From contig NZ_RQFG01000005.1 in NCBI RefSeq assembly GCF_004769235.1, positions 1,458,794-1,522,793 on the forward strand: DNA of 64,000 bases, read 5' to 3'. This DNA comes from Leptospira kanakyensis (lineage in GTDB: Bacteria; Spirochaetota; Leptospiria; Leptospirales; Leptospiraceae). Position 1 is the stretch's first letter. Each line of letters begins with the position of its first letter. A program made the position numbers and the translations under genes. Under the pieces are notes generated by a model, which was given only the letters and a program-made list of their open reading frames with translations, was not told where the DNA came from and did not search any database. Below are positions 9,283 through 18,634 of the stretch, piece after piece.

Positions 9283-9812
9283 ATTTTATTTCTGCCATTG
9301 ATTTAAAGTTTTCGACTTGGATCCAAAAAAATCTCCACCACCCAAAACTCAGTTGGGTTTTGTCTCGGGTCAATCGTGGAGAAATGTTTGCCCTTGTTTT
9401 GTTGCCACTTATGTTTTTAAGCAATCTTTACAAGCCGGTTTACATTAGTTTGCCCTTTGTTTTGGTTTTTACTTATCTAACAGATCGTTTAGTGTTGGTT
9501 TTGAAAAAATACTTCGCTAGGAAACGTCCCCTAGTCAGTGTTATGGGAAAAGTGGATTCCAATCCAGATATGAAACATTCTTTTCCTTCGGCTCATAGCG
9601 CAAATTCCATTGTTGTATCTACGATTTTAGTTTTTGCCTTTCATGAGACTCCGTATTTCTTTTTCTTCAGTTTGTTTGCTGGTGTGGGTAGACTTGTTAC
9701 CTTACATCATTTTGTGAGTGATATTGTGGGAGGATGGATCATTGGTTTTGGAATTGGACTCATTGCAGTTTTAATTCATTATTATCTTTGGCCTTTTGTT
9801 TTAACGTTATGA
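9279..9812 (+). CDS. PAP2-family membrane phosphatase
   Basis: 177 residues with about five membrane helices. The three PAP2 motifs are present: [16 protein letters not shown] (catalytic His) and [12 protein letters not shown] (second His with Asp). These enzymes dephosphorylate lipid phosphates such as phosphatidate, undecaprenyl pyrophosphate or lipid A phosphates in the membrane. The start overlaps the hisS stop, and the stop overlaps the next ATG (ATGA), tying it to an LpxL-type acyltransferase. A role in lipid A or lipid-carrier maturation is therefore plausible. Confidence 0.87.
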   Translation: MNFISAIDLKFSTWIQKNLHHPKLSWVLSRVNRGEMFALVLLPLMFLSNLYKPVYISLPFVLVFTYLTDRLVLVLKKYFARKRPLVSVMGKVDSNPDMKHSFPSAHSANSIVVSTILVFAFHETPYFFFFSLFAGVGRLVTLHHFVSDIVGGWIIGFGIGLIAVLIHYYLWPFVLTL

Positions 9813-10717
9813 AACAGATTGGATATTTTATTTCATTTTTAATTGTTTATTTGTTTTATTTTCCATTTAAGGTTCTTCCGTATAAATGGTGTTTGGCGTA
9901 TGGAATATTTTTAGCCAAACTCATTTATCCTCTGGATAAAAAACATAGAAAGGTTGCTGCCGATAATATTCGTTTTGCCTTTCCGGCTTATACAGAAGTT
10001 CAAATTCATAATTTAGTAAAGGCTCATTATCGTCATTTGGGTATCCTTCTTGCGCATACACTTTGGGCACCTCGAATGACTAGAAAGTGGTTGGATAAAA
10101 ACCTAATTATCGATTCTGAAAGTTTACAAATTGAAGAAGAAACTAAAAAACAAGGAGTAGGAGTGATTCTAATTTCAGGTCACTTTGGCACTTGGGAAAT
10201 TTTAGTTCAGTTTTTAGGAATCCGTATGAAGGGCGGAGGAATTTACAAAAAGGTAAGAAACCCCTTTGTTGACCAGTTACTCCGTCGGATGCGTTCTAAA
10301 AATGGGGTAGTGCTTGTTCCTGTCCAAGAGTCTACACAAGTCATCAAACTTCTCAAACAAGGGTATTGGATTGGATTTGGTGCAGATCAAAATGCTGGAA
10401 AAGCTGGGATTTTTGTTCCGTTTATGAACAGACAAGCATCAACATTTGTTGGTCCGGCCCTTATGGCATACTTAACTGGTGCTAAGATGTTATATTATTC
10501 TGTGTTAGCTGGCCCGGATGGGAAGGTGATTGTTCGTGTTAAGGATTTGGGTTTTGTTGATAAAAAACTATATCCTTCCAAAGATGATGTGATTCGGCAT
10601 TATACAGAACTTTGGACGAAAACTTTGGAAGAAGAAGTGAAGTTATTTCCGGAGCAGTACTTTTGGGTACACCGTCGTTGGAGAACCCAACCGCAGGCCA
10701 TCGAAAACAACCAGTAA
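9809..10717 (+). CDS. LpxL/HtrB-type lipid A acyltransferase
   Basis: 302 residues. An N-terminal membrane anchor ([20 protein letters not shown]) is followed by an acyltransferase domain with HFGTWE (the HX4D/E catalytic motif, near residue 120), [16 protein letters not shown] and a later [15 protein letters not shown] block. This is the standard pattern of late lipid A (Kdo-dependent) acyltransferases at the inner membrane. An ATG lies further upstream in frame (9734), but the ATG at 9809 forms an ATGA overlap with the PAP2 stop and begins at the conserved anchor. The acyl chain added cannot be predicted. Confidence 0.85.
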   Translation: MKQIGYFISFLIVYLFYFPFKVLPYKWCLAYGIFLAKLIYPLDKKHRKVAADNIRFAFPAYTEVQIHNLVKAHYRHLGILLAHTLWAPRMTRKWLDKNLIIDSESLQIEEETKKQGVGVILISGHFGTWEILVQFLGIRMKGGGIYKKVRNPFVDQLLRRMRSKNGVVLVPVQESTQVIKLLKQGYWIGFGADQNAGKAGIFVPFMNRQASTFVGPALMAYLTGAKMLYYSVLAGPDGKVIVRVKDLGFVDKKLYPSKDDVIRHYTELWTKTLEEEVKLFPEQYFWVHRRWRTQPQAIENNQ

Positions 10718-10759
10718 TGGAAAGATTAGAAACTTAAAAGTAAAAACCTAATCTTTCCA
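10718..10759. terminator. Bidirectional terminator-like inverted repeat between convergent genes
   Basis: TGGAAAGATTAG (10718-10729) is a perfect inverted repeat of CTAATCTTTCCA (10748-10759). The 18-base A-rich loop contains a nested ACTT/AAGT pair. It sits exactly between the convergent stops of the LpxL-type gene and pntAA. Confidence 0.6.
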
Positions 10760-10781
10760 ATGCCAATCTTAAATCTCGGAG

Positions 10782-11909
10782 TTATTCTCCGAGAAGTGCG
10801 AGTGTAGGTTTGTGACGAATCACCCCGTTTTCAGCAATCATACATGCATTGATGATCTCATCTTCCAAGTTGATGTTGAATTGTTTTTCTTTATTCACAA
10901 ACAACTTTAGGAAGTTCACAATGTTCTTTGCATACATTTTACTTGCATCCATTGGTTGTGTACTTTGAAGGTTGGAATTTCCAATCACAGTAATACCTTT
11001 GTAAACAATTGTTTTATCGTTTTCGGTCACTTCACAGTTACCACCGTTAACCGCAGCCAAATCAACAATCACAGAACCTTGTCTCATTTTATCCACCATA
11101 TCTTTGGTGATGAGTACAGGAGCTTTTTTTCCAGGAATGAGAGCTGTTGTGATAATGATATCTGCTTTTTCAGCATACTTTGCAATGGCTTCTTTTTGGC
11201 GACGTTGGTAATCTTCTGATTGTTCCACCGCATAACCACCAGTATTCGAAGCATCAGCTGCTCCTTCTACTTCCACAAATTTTGCACCAAGTGACATACA
11301 CTGTTCTTTCACTTCTGGTCTTGTATCAAATACATCCACCACTGCCCCAAGTCGGCGAGAAGTCGCAATGGCTTGGAGTCCTGCAACACCTGCTCCGAGG
11401 ATCAAAACTCTAGCAGGAGTGATGGTTCCTGCGGCAGTTGTTAACATTGGGAAAAAACGGCTATAGTTGGAAGCAGCAAGTAACACTGCTTTGTATCCAG
11501 AAACTGTTGCTTGGCTACTGAGAACGTCCATGGACTGTGCCCGAGTGATTCGTGGGATTGTGTCCATAGAGAAAATTTTAAAAGACGCGTTTGCGATTTC
11601 TTTTACTTTTTTAGGGAAAGCAAGAGGAGAAAGTGTAGCAATATAGAGTTTGTCTTTGCCAATTTTTTTAGCACTGGCTTCATCCAATGTATGGATGGAT
11701 ACAACGATGTCTGATCCAGAAAGAATCGCATCTCTTGATTCTACAGTTGCACCAACATCTTTATAATCTTGGTCGGAGAAAAACGCATTGTCCCCAGCAG
11801 TTGTTTCAACGGAAACAGTAAAACCTAACTTTTTGAGTGGGTCAACTACATCCGGAGTGATTGCCACTCGGTTTTCATAAGATGGTTCTTTGATTACGCC
11901 TATTTTCAT
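10782..11909 (-). CDS. pntAA: NAD(P) transhydrogenase subunit alpha, part 1 (PntAA type), without partner genes nearby
   Basis: 375 residues. Domain I of proton-translocating transhydrogenase binds NAD(H). Visible marks are KIGVIKEPSYENRVAITPD at the N-terminus, the Rossmann loop GAGVAGLQAIATSRRLGAVVDVFDTRPEV, and the mobile loop AEKADIIITTALIPGKKAPVLI typical of PntAA. An alanine dehydrogenase is the alternative, since the fold is shared, but DTRPEVKEQ and TTALIPGKKAP favour PntAA. It ends at IRHKPTLALLGE, so the membrane part (PntAB) is not fused. PntAB and PntB do not follow; the next gene is convergent. The gene begins one base after the UDP-glucuronate decarboxylase gene ends. Confidence 0.83.
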   Translation of the reverse strand: MKIGVIKEPSYENRVAITPDVVDPLKKLGFTVSVETTAGDNAFFSDQDYKDVGATVESRDAILSGSDIVVSIHTLDEASAKKIGKDKLYIATLSPLAFPKKVKEIANASFKIFSMDTIPRITRAQSMDVLSSQATVSGYKAVLLAASNYSRFFPMLTTAAGTITPARVLILGAGVAGLQAIATSRRLGAVVDVFDTRPEVKEQCMSLGAKFVEVEGAADASNTGGYAVEQSEDYQRRQKEAIAKYAEKADIIITTALIPGKKAPVLITKDMVDKMRQGSVIVDLAAVNGGNCEVTENDKTIVYKGITVIGNSNLQSTQPMDASKMYAKNIVNFLKLFVNKEKQFNINLEDEIINACMIAENGVIRHKPTLALLGE

Positions 11910-11910
11910 T

Positions 11911-12843
11911 TTATACTCTTTTGCTAAAATATTCGATGGTTTTTTTTACGCCTTCCACGAGCGGAACGGTCGTTGAATAATTCAATTTTTCTTTCGCCAA
12001 ACCTAGATTTGGTTTTCTTCTGGTTGGATCATCTTGTGGAAGTGGAAGGTAAATGATTTTAGATTTACTTCCTGTTTCTTTGATTACAAGTTCCGCAAGT
12101 TCTTTAACCGTGAATTCTCCGTCATTGCCTAGGTTGACTGGTCCAATGAAATTATCCGTGTTCATCATGGTAATGATCCCACGAACTAAATCATCCACGT
12201 AACAGAAGGAGCGAGTTTGGCTTCCATCACCATAAATGGTAATATTTTCTCCGCGTAACGCTTGTACAATGAAGTTACTTACCACTCGACCGTCATCCGG
12301 GATCATTCTTGGGCCATAAGTATTAAAAATACGGATCACTCGAATGTCTACACCATGTTGGCGGTGGTAATCGAAACATAAAGTTTCTGCTAAACGTTTT
12401 CCTTCATCATAACAACTTCTGATTCCGATGGTGTTTACATTTCCCCAATAGGATTCTGTCTGTGGGTGTTCGAGTGGGTTCCCATAAACTTCAGATGTGC
12501 TTGCTTGGAGGATTCGAGCTTTCACTCGTTTGGCAAGTCCGAGCATGTTTGTCATACCCAAAACATTGGTTTTGATGGTTTTGATAGGATTACTTTGGTA
12601 ATGAACGGGAGAGGCCGGACATGCCATATTGTAAATTTCGTCCACTTCCAATTTGATAGGATCCGTGATGTCATGGCGGATCAGTTCAAAGTTCGGATTG
12701 GAGAGGAGGTGAGTTAGGTTTTCTTTTCGTCCGGTGTGGAAATTGTCCAATACGATGATTTGGTTCCCAGCGTTCAAAAGAGTTTCTGCCAGATGAGAAC
12801 CGATGAATCCGGCTCCACCTGTGATAAGGATTCTTTTTGCCAT
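11911..12843 (-). CDS. UDP-glucuronate decarboxylase (NAD-dependent epimerase/dehydratase family)
   Basis: 310 residues of an extended short-chain dehydrogenase. Features are [15 protein letters not shown] (NAD-binding), [26 protein letters not shown], an STSEVYG catalytic segment and SCYDEGKR (YxxxK), then FNTYGPRM and SFCYVDDLV. This set is typical of UXS, which makes UDP-xylose from UDP-glucuronate for surface polysaccharide synthesis. dTDP-glucose dehydratase is less likely because its Asp-Glu pair is absent. It is on the same strand as pntAA, one base apart, with a 57-base gap to the M50 protease gene upstream. Confidence 0.85.
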   Translation of the reverse strand: MAKRILITGGAGFIGSHLAETLLNAGNQIIVLDNFHTGRKENLTHLLSNPNFELIRHDITDPIKLEVDEIYNMACPASPVHYQSNPIKTIKTNVLGMTNMLGLAKRVKARILQASTSEVYGNPLEHPQTESYWGNVNTIGIRSCYDEGKRLAETLCFDYHRQHGVDIRVIRIFNTYGPRMIPDDGRVVSNFIVQALRGENITIYGDGSQTRSFCYVDDLVRGIITMMNTDNFIGPVNLGNDGEFTVKELAELVIKETGSKSKIIYLPLPQDDPTRRKPNLGLAKEKLNYSTTVPLVEGVKKTIEYFSKRV

Positions 12844-12900
12844 TGAGATTCTATATTTATGAAGTCGGTGTCCTCGGCAAATGAAAATTTGTGAGAAGGA

Positions 12901-13782
12901 CTAGGGGTTGTTGTCTTTGGGAGGGAAGTCCTGGAACAAATTCGGGGGCAAAACGATCCCACTTTCGGGATCCACACCACGTTTTTCCAACCAAAGTTTT
13001 GCTTCAGGAGAAAGCTCACCGGGAAACCTTTCGAACGACTCTTCCACTTCCGGGAAATCATGAGATTCTTCGTGGCTGAGGGAACTTCGTAGAGACATAA
13101 AAATAATTCCAATGCTAAGGAGAGACCAAAGGGTCGCGATCATGTAACCTAGAACCACAACCACAGTGGGAACTTCCTGGTTTTGTAAGTCTTCGGGGCC
13201 GAGACCAGACATCCAAAAGGCAAGGATTCCCGCGTCCGTTTCGGTTAATCTTTCTGCAAAATCAGAGAGATCATATAGGGAATAGAGAGAGATACTAGTA
13301 CCTAAAAACACTAAGGAAAGGATGGAAATGGTTTCACCTAACATCCCAGTGACAAGAATGCCCACTCCCCAAAAAATTCCGGTAAGATAAGCAAGGTCAC
13401 CTAGTTTAGAATAAAGGACACTGACAGAGATCAGAAACAATCCTAACAAAATCATTGTTTGGCGAGCATGGCGGCCTTGGAATCCGAGGCGTAACAAAAA
13501 AGCTCCGACAAGGGAAGAACCAATGTATCCTGCGGAAACTACCAAAATAAAGGAACCGCGAAAAGAAGCAGGGATCGCGATGGTTTCCCCTCCTTCATTT
13601 CCATGGAGAGCAATCCCTTTGACAACACCCCCGCTGAATAGAGCAGCAGTGGCATGACAGATTTCATGGATGAGTACAACAAACTCTTTGAGGTAGGAAG
13701 TGAATTGGTGATCCCAAAACGCCACTAAACTCAAAATCAAAGAGAGAAAAATGACAAACTTAACCGGTTTTTCTGCCATCAT
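12901..13782 (-). CDS. M50-family intramembrane metallopeptidase-like protein
   Basis: 293 residues with about six to seven membrane helices. HEICH (residues 39-43) is the zinc-binding HExxH motif and lies in VVLIHEICHATAALFSGG, as in the M50B-like family. It is followed by GNEGGE and further helices. The C-terminal ~60 residues are soluble and acidic. Site-2-type proteases cut membrane-embedded regulators, but the substrate here is unknown. The start is 16 bases after the SpoIIE phosphatase stop, so it is probably the last gene of the argJ-phosphatase operon. ATGATG at the start leaves two possible first codons. Confidence 0.75.
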   Translation of the reverse strand: MMAEKPVKFVIFLSLILSLVAFWDHQFTSYLKEFVVLIHEICHATAALFSGGVVKGIALHGNEGGETIAIPASFRGSFILVVSAGYIGSSLVGAFLLRLGFQGRHARQTMILLGLFLISVSVLYSKLGDLAYLTGIFWGVGILVTGMLGETISILSLVFLGTSISLYSLYDLSDFAERLTETDAGILAFWMSGLGPEDLQNQEVPTVVVVLGYMIATLWSLLSIGIIFMSLRSSLSHEESHDFPEVEESFERFPGELSPEAKLWLEKRGVDPESGIVLPPNLFQDFPPKDNNP

Positions 13783-13797
13783 CGATTTTAATATCGG

Positions 13798-16167
13798 CTA
13801 GTTCGGTGTAAAAGAAAGACCAATAAATGTGATATCATCCGATTGTTCTCGGTTCCCACGAAAATTTGTCATTTTGGATTCGAGTAGGGGAGGGATTTCC
13901 TTTACGGTTTTTTGTGCGTTGAAATGCAAAAATTCAATTAATGTTTCTTCACCAAAAATTTCATCTCTTTCACTGAAGGCTTCAGTGATTCCATCCGAAT
14001 AAAGGAAAAGTTTGGTTCCAGGCAGTAATTTTAATTCTTGGGCGTGGTAATCCGTTTCTAGAATTCCAAGTACTCGTTGTGTTTTCGAATGTAGTTTGAT
14101 TTGTCCATCGGCCCGCATCTCAATGAGCGAAAGATGACCTGCATTGACGTACTTAAAAATATTTTCTTTGGAATCAAAAATCCCACCGAGGAGAGTCATA
14201 AACTCGTTTCCTTTATATCTTGCACGGAAAAACGAATTGATTTCACGAAACAATCCTTCGAGTGAAGTTCCATTTCGTAATTGTTCTCTCACAATTCCTT
14301 TGATGGCACTGACTAAAAATCCGGTTCCCAGTCCATGTCCAGCAACATCACCTAACAAAACAATCATCTTGGTTTGGGAAATAGGAATGATGTCTAAATA
14401 ATCTCCAGAAATTCCCACGGCCGGTTTAGAAATATATCCGTAATCAATTCCTTTGACTTCACTGGGTAAAATGAGCCGTAGTGTGTTGTCGACAATGGAT
14501 GCTGTTTGGATGTCCCTTACAATTTTTCTTTTTTGAATTTCATCTTCTAACAAACTATAGTTTTCGAGTAACATCCCCGAAATTTTCACCACTTCATTGA
14601 TAAATTTTAATTCTCCAATGGAGAAATATTTTTTATCTAACTTCTCTCCAATGAGAATCATTGCTTGGATATTTTTTTTGTTCGAAGAAGAATCATAAGC
14701 TGGGAATGCCAATTGGACATTGAGTCCTTTTAGAAAATTATATAAAGTTTCGCGTAAACCAATTCCATATTCAAGATGGGAAGTTACCGTCACACGATCA
14801 GTACTTGTAAAATAATTCCAAATTTCTGATTGGGGTGAGATACGAACAAAGTCGATATTTTTTAGGTCGGTACTCGCGAATTGATCTCCTGGAATTAAGA
14901 TGATGATATTGGAAACATTTACCGTGTCTTTTACCGTTCGGTTGATGGTTAGAATCGTTTTTCGCATCGAAAGTGGAGATGATAGAAGGGCAGTGATTTT
15001 ATTAATTCCTTCACTTAATTTTGGATTTTGTTCGAAGAACCAATAATCGAATAATTCTTTGACCCTTAGTTTGAGAGGGATGAGATAAGCAGTGACTAAA
15101 AAAAGATAAATCAGGTTAAATACCCAACGATCTTTTAAATAACGAATGGGTAGAATAAAATCTAAAACAAAAATAGTGCCGATATAGGTTCCTAAAATAA
15201 TTAAAACCAAAATGAGAGTGACAATACTCGGTGTAAAAATCACCAATGAAGGAACAAATGTATAACGGTAAGTTCCATAAAAGAAAGAAAGTATAAATAA
15301 AAAATATGTTATGATGATAAAGGATCTGTTGATAAAAAACCAAGGGTATCTGTCGAAAAAGAGAGTGCTAATCGGAAGTGATACATAAAGGAAAATGGAG
15401 AAAACAAGTATGATCCGTTTGAGTAAAGCTTCTTCTCGTGGTTTTGATTTTACGATTTCAAAAATATTGGCAAAAATGTTAATCGAACCAAATAAGATGG
15501 TAATGGCATGAGCAACTAAGACGATTCTGTCGATTAACAACATATCGGATTTTTCTTGTGAGGCAATCATTGCCATGATAAATGAAATGAGAACTTGTGG
15601 TAATAACCATTTGGAGTTGATTTCTTTTCCCCGAAGTCTATAGATCAAATGATATTGGAGAAAACTTCCTAAATAGAGAGTTAGGATAAACAAAAAGATA
15701 GAATTTTTAAATGTGAGGACAAAAACATTAGAAAGAATGACAAGTCCAAAGTTGAGAAAAAAACCAAATATCAAAGCATCTCTTGTGGAATAATAAAAAT
15801 ATACTGCGATTGCTAAACTAAAAAAGGCCAAAAATAAATCTGAAAAAAAGACTCCGAGAACATCTGTTTTGCGAAGCGTTTTGAGTTTGAAATTTTCCTC
15901 ATAAATGTTTCCGCTGTTGTCTTTGATATGTAAGGGATACGAATCAATATTCGTAAAATCTGTTATGGATTCAAATTTTTCCAGATCTTCTTGAACCACT
16001 GAGTTTCCCCAATGGGAACGGTTTCCTTCTCCTATATTGGCAATGAGTCCCGAAGGATAATGATAAAAAGGAAGTCTTTTGTTGTTATTTTGAAATCCAA
16101 TAAAAGCAAAAAGTAGGATTAAAAAAAACAAAAGAGAAGAGAGTATGGTGATTGTTAGTTCTCTCAT
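13798..16167 (-). CDS. Membrane SpoIIE/PP2C-family serine phosphatase with GAF-like domain
   Basis: 789 residues. An N-terminal signal-anchor and an extracytoplasmic segment (about 30-95) precede about seven helices (100-365). A GAF-like domain follows (about 390-545), then a PP2C/SpoIIE phosphatase domain (about 565-789). The metal-binding acidic motifs are intact: GISGDYLD, LLGDVAGHGLGTGF, YSDGITEAF and SDDITF. Such proteins dephosphorylate anti-anti-sigma factors in partner-switching pathways. The ATG overlaps the stop of the next upstream gene, a related membrane protein with a degenerate phosphatase domain, suggesting they work as a pair. Confidence 0.88.
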   Translation of the reverse strand: MRELTITILSSLLFFLILLFAFIGFQNNNKRLPFYHYPSGLIANIGEGNRSHWGNSVVQEDLEKFESITDFTNIDSYPLHIKDNSGNIYEENFKLKTLRKTDVLGVFFSDLFLAFFSLAIAVYFYYSTRDALIFGFFLNFGLVILSNVFVLTFKNSIFLFILTLYLGSFLQYHLIYRLRGKEINSKWLLPQVLISFIMAMIASQEKSDMLLIDRIVLVAHAITILFGSINIFANIFEIVKSKPREEALLKRIILVFSIFLYVSLPISTLFFDRYPWFFINRSFIIITYFLFILSFFYGTYRYTFVPSLVIFTPSIVTLILVLIILGTYIGTIFVLDFILPIRYLKDRWVFNLIYLFLVTAYLIPLKLRVKELFDYWFFEQNPKLSEGINKITALLSSPLSMRKTILTINRTVKDTVNVSNIIILIPGDQFASTDLKNIDFVRISPQSEIWNYFTSTDRVTVTSHLEYGIGLRETLYNFLKGLNVQLAFPAYDSSSNKKNIQAMILIGEKLDKKYFSIGELKFINEVVKISGMLLENYSLLEDEIQKRKIVRDIQTASIVDNTLRLILPSEVKGIDYGYISKPAVGISGDYLDIIPISQTKMIVLLGDVAGHGLGTGFLVSAIKGIVREQLRNGTSLEGLFREINSFFRARYKGNEFMTLLGGIFDSKENIFKYVNAGHLSLIEMRADGQIKLHSKTQRVLGILETDYHAQELKLLPGTKLFLYSDGITEAFSERDEIFGEETLIEFLHFNAQKTVKEIPPLLESKMTNFRGNREQSDDITFIGLSFTPN

Positions 16168-17432
16168 TTGATTTCGGGCTCTTCGTAACTAAATTTGAGC
16201 ACAGGTTCGCCACGTTGTTGAATGATGATGGGGCCTTTATCCATATTGATCATGTTTTTCCATCCCATACTTGCAACAACTTCCTCGGAATTCCTTGTGA
16301 TTCGGAATTGTTTTCCTTCTTGCACTATATAGAGTTCTGAATGACCAATTTTTCCAATGATCATCTCGTAGTTTTCTTTCCAGTCTAACTTTTGGAAGGT
16401 GGATTGAATTAGTGCTTTGATATCAGAAAAACCTTTTAGAATGCGAAGCCTGGATTGGGAATAAACAACTCCTAAAATATAGGAAAGAATGATTCCAATA
16501 TGTTGGTAAGATTTTCCTGCATTTAAAATGACAAAAAACCAACTTCCATCTTCCACCTGAAAAAACTCGATTAGGTTTCTACTTGTTCTTTTGAATGCTG
16601 TAATTTTCCAACCAAGAAGTTCAGGAATGGTTCCTGTTTCCAAAAGATTTTGTACACGAACGGCATACTCAGCTTCCTTTTGGTATTTTTTATTTTCCGA
16701 AATATGGTAAGAGAGAATATGATTGTGAATGGTGAGTGCTGATTGACCTGCGAGTAGTGACAAACTATGTGTAGCTTCTGAATTTGGAATATTGGATACA
16801 GCAATAAATCCAAATAATTTTTCACGAAAAATAAAAGGATAAATATAGTTTGCATGTAGTTCCATAAAGTCGTTATTTATGTTTTCATACGAATAGGTCT
16901 CTGCAACAGAGGCACCGTTTCTTTTACTTAGTAAAAAAGATTGGAAACTTGTTTTTACCGTAATGTCTTTTGTGGGACTGAGTTTTTTTTGGCGACCTCG
17001 GAAGTAAGAGTGAAAAGCAAAGGTTCCATTCTGAGTGAGGACTCCCATTGTTCCCGAATGACTTCCCGTAATTTTTACCATATCCGGAAAAACGTTTTTA
17101 ACCAGTGCATCAAAGTTAAATCGTTTGATGGCTTGCCGATAGGATTCTGCATCTTCTGTCAGATACTCTGATAAAAATCTGGTTCGAATATAACGAGTGA
17201 GTCTTTCGATTATGGGTAGGTATAAAATTAGAGCGAAGGCACTTGTTAGTAGTAAAGCAAGTTCCAAACGATAAGACATCTGTTCCGGAATCTGAGAAAG
17301 AATCAGAAAATAGGAAAGATAAACGAGTAAAATAAACAAAGTACGTGTGAATATATTGGTTACAGACAGTTTTAACTGATAACTTGAAGGTAAAAAATAT
17401 TTTAGAGTACTTTTGAATTTGTTAGAATTCAT
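16164..17432 (-). CDS. Membrane GAF-like protein with degenerate SpoIIE-phosphatase domain
   Basis: 422 residues with two helices near residues 30-75 and a GAF-like sensor (about 95-235). The C-terminal region (about 250-400) can be aligned by eye with the SpoIIE domain of the next gene: YAVRVQNLLETGTIPELLGW corresponds to the family's VQ..LLP start, ILNAGKSYQHIG replaces GDVAGHGLGTG, and KIGHSELYIVQEGK replaces NAGHLSLIEMRADG. The metal-binding aspartates are missing, as are the YSDG and DD blocks. It is likely a pseudophosphatase that senses or regulates. Four-base overlaps on both sides link it to argJ and the active phosphatase. Confidence 0.65.
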   Translation of the reverse strand: MNSNKFKSTLKYFLPSSYQLKLSVTNIFTRTLFILLVYLSYFLILSQIPEQMSYRLELALLLTSAFALILYLPIIERLTRYIRTRFLSEYLTEDAESYRQAIKRFNFDALVKNVFPDMVKITGSHSGTMGVLTQNGTFAFHSYFRGRQKKLSPTKDITVKTSFQSFLLSKRNGASVAETYSYENINNDFMELHANYIYPFIFREKLFGFIAVSNIPNSEATHSLSLLAGQSALTIHNHILSYHISENKKYQKEAEYAVRVQNLLETGTIPELLGWKITAFKRTSRNLIEFFQVEDGSWFFVILNAGKSYQHIGIILSYILGVVYSQSRLRILKGFSDIKALIQSTFQKLDWKENYEMIIGKIGHSELYIVQEGKQFRITRNSEEVVASMGWKNMINMDKGPIIIQQRGEPVLKFSYEEPEIK

Positions 17433-18583
17433 GTTGTATAGTAAGCGTTTTCCTGAATATACCCTTCGGTAAAATCACAACTCCAAAAAGTTTTTAGAAA
17501 GGATCCTGTATTTAAAATGACAGAGATTTTGATTTCTTCATTTGATTTTAGATATTCGGCTAACTTTGTTTTGGTGTCGTTGTCAGCTCCCTTAACAGAA
17601 ATTCCACCCAATTGAATTTCCAAAGAATCATAAGGAATGGGTTCATCAAATACCTTACCAATGGCCATTACAAATCTTCCCCAATTAGGATCCCCACCGT
17701 AAATAGCAGTTTTCACAAGAGGAGAATTAAGAATGGATTTTCCGATTTTTGTTACTTGTGAATCATCGCGTCCATGGGAAACAGTGAGTTCAATTAGTTT
17801 GGATGCACCTTCTCCATCGCGGGCAATTAATTTAGAAAGGTCGGTTGCGATTTCTCTTAAGTGAGATTCAAAAACATCATCAGGGATGGTTCCAAGAACA
17901 CCCGAACACATCAGAACCACGGTATCACTTGTGGATGTATCGGAATCAATGGTGACACAATTGTAGGTGACATCGACAACTCGTTTTAAAATTCCTTGTA
18001 GGTCACCTGATTCGGGTAAATAATCAGAAAGTATATAAGACAACATCGTTGCCATATTGGGTTCAATCATTCCTGCACCCTTAGCAATTCCAAACATCAC
18101 CCCTTCACCCGCTTGGTTTGTCATCGTCCGATAGGAGATTTTTTTACGAGTGTCGGTAGTCATAATGGCTTCTGCCACTTCTTCTAAATTTCCTAATTTT
18201 AAATCTGCTTTTGCCGTAGAACAAGCGTTAAGGATTTTTTCGATGGGAAGGGGAACACCAATCACTCCAGTGGAGGAAGGAAGAATGTCTTCAGCAGGGA
18301 TTCCTAAAGATTTTCCAAGTTCCGTACAAATCGCATAAGAATTTTTGATTCCTTGTTCCCCCGTGGCAACATTGGAATTTTTAGAATTGATGACAATGGC
18401 TTGGAGGTAACCGTCTTTGATATGGTCACGGCCTACATAAATGGGAGCACCTGGAAAATTATTCCGAGTGAATACGGCGGCCGCCTTACATCGATTTTCC
18501 GAATAAATGACTGCGAAATCTAAACTTGTGTCTTTGATCCCTATGTTTTTGCCGAAGGAATAAAATCCCAATGGAAACTTCAT
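17429..18583 (-). CDS. argJ: Bifunctional glutamate N-acetyltransferase/amino-acid acetyltransferase
   Basis: 384 residues. ArgJ transfers the acetyl group from N-acetylornithine to glutamate in the cyclic arginine pathway. The autocleavage motif is clear at KGAGMIEPNMATMLSYI, with the nucleophile Thr in MATML. AAAVFTRNNFPGAPI at the N-terminus and CVTIDSDTSTSDTV and GDPNWGRFVMAIGK in the C-terminal chain are also typical. The length fits the family. Its stop overlaps the start of a signalling gene by four bases, an unusual operon partner for an arginine gene. Confidence 0.95.
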   Translation of the reverse strand: MKFPLGFYSFGKNIGIKDTSLDFAVIYSENRCKAAAVFTRNNFPGAPIYVGRDHIKDGYLQAIVINSKNSNVATGEQGIKNSYAICTELGKSLGIPAEDILPSSTGVIGVPLPIEKILNACSTAKADLKLGNLEEVAEAIMTTDTRKKISYRTMTNQAGEGVMFGIAKGAGMIEPNMATMLSYILSDYLPESGDLQGILKRVVDVTYNCVTIDSDTSTSDTVVLMCSGVLGTIPDDVFESHLREIATDLSKLIARDGEGASKLIELTVSHGRDDSQVTKIGKSILNSPLVKTAIYGGDPNWGRFVMAIGKVFDEPIPYDSLEIQLGGISVKGADNDTKTKLAEYLKSNEEIKISVILNTGSFLKTFWSCDFTEGYIQENAYYTT

Positions 18584-18634
18584 AAATACCTACCGGATAC
18601 CAATATTCTATCCGGGTACTTCCCTTACGAGAAT

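Noticed and set aside
13798..18583. Arginine-biosynthesis operon around argJ
   Set aside because: None of the neighbouring genes belongs to arginine synthesis; they are signalling and protease genes.
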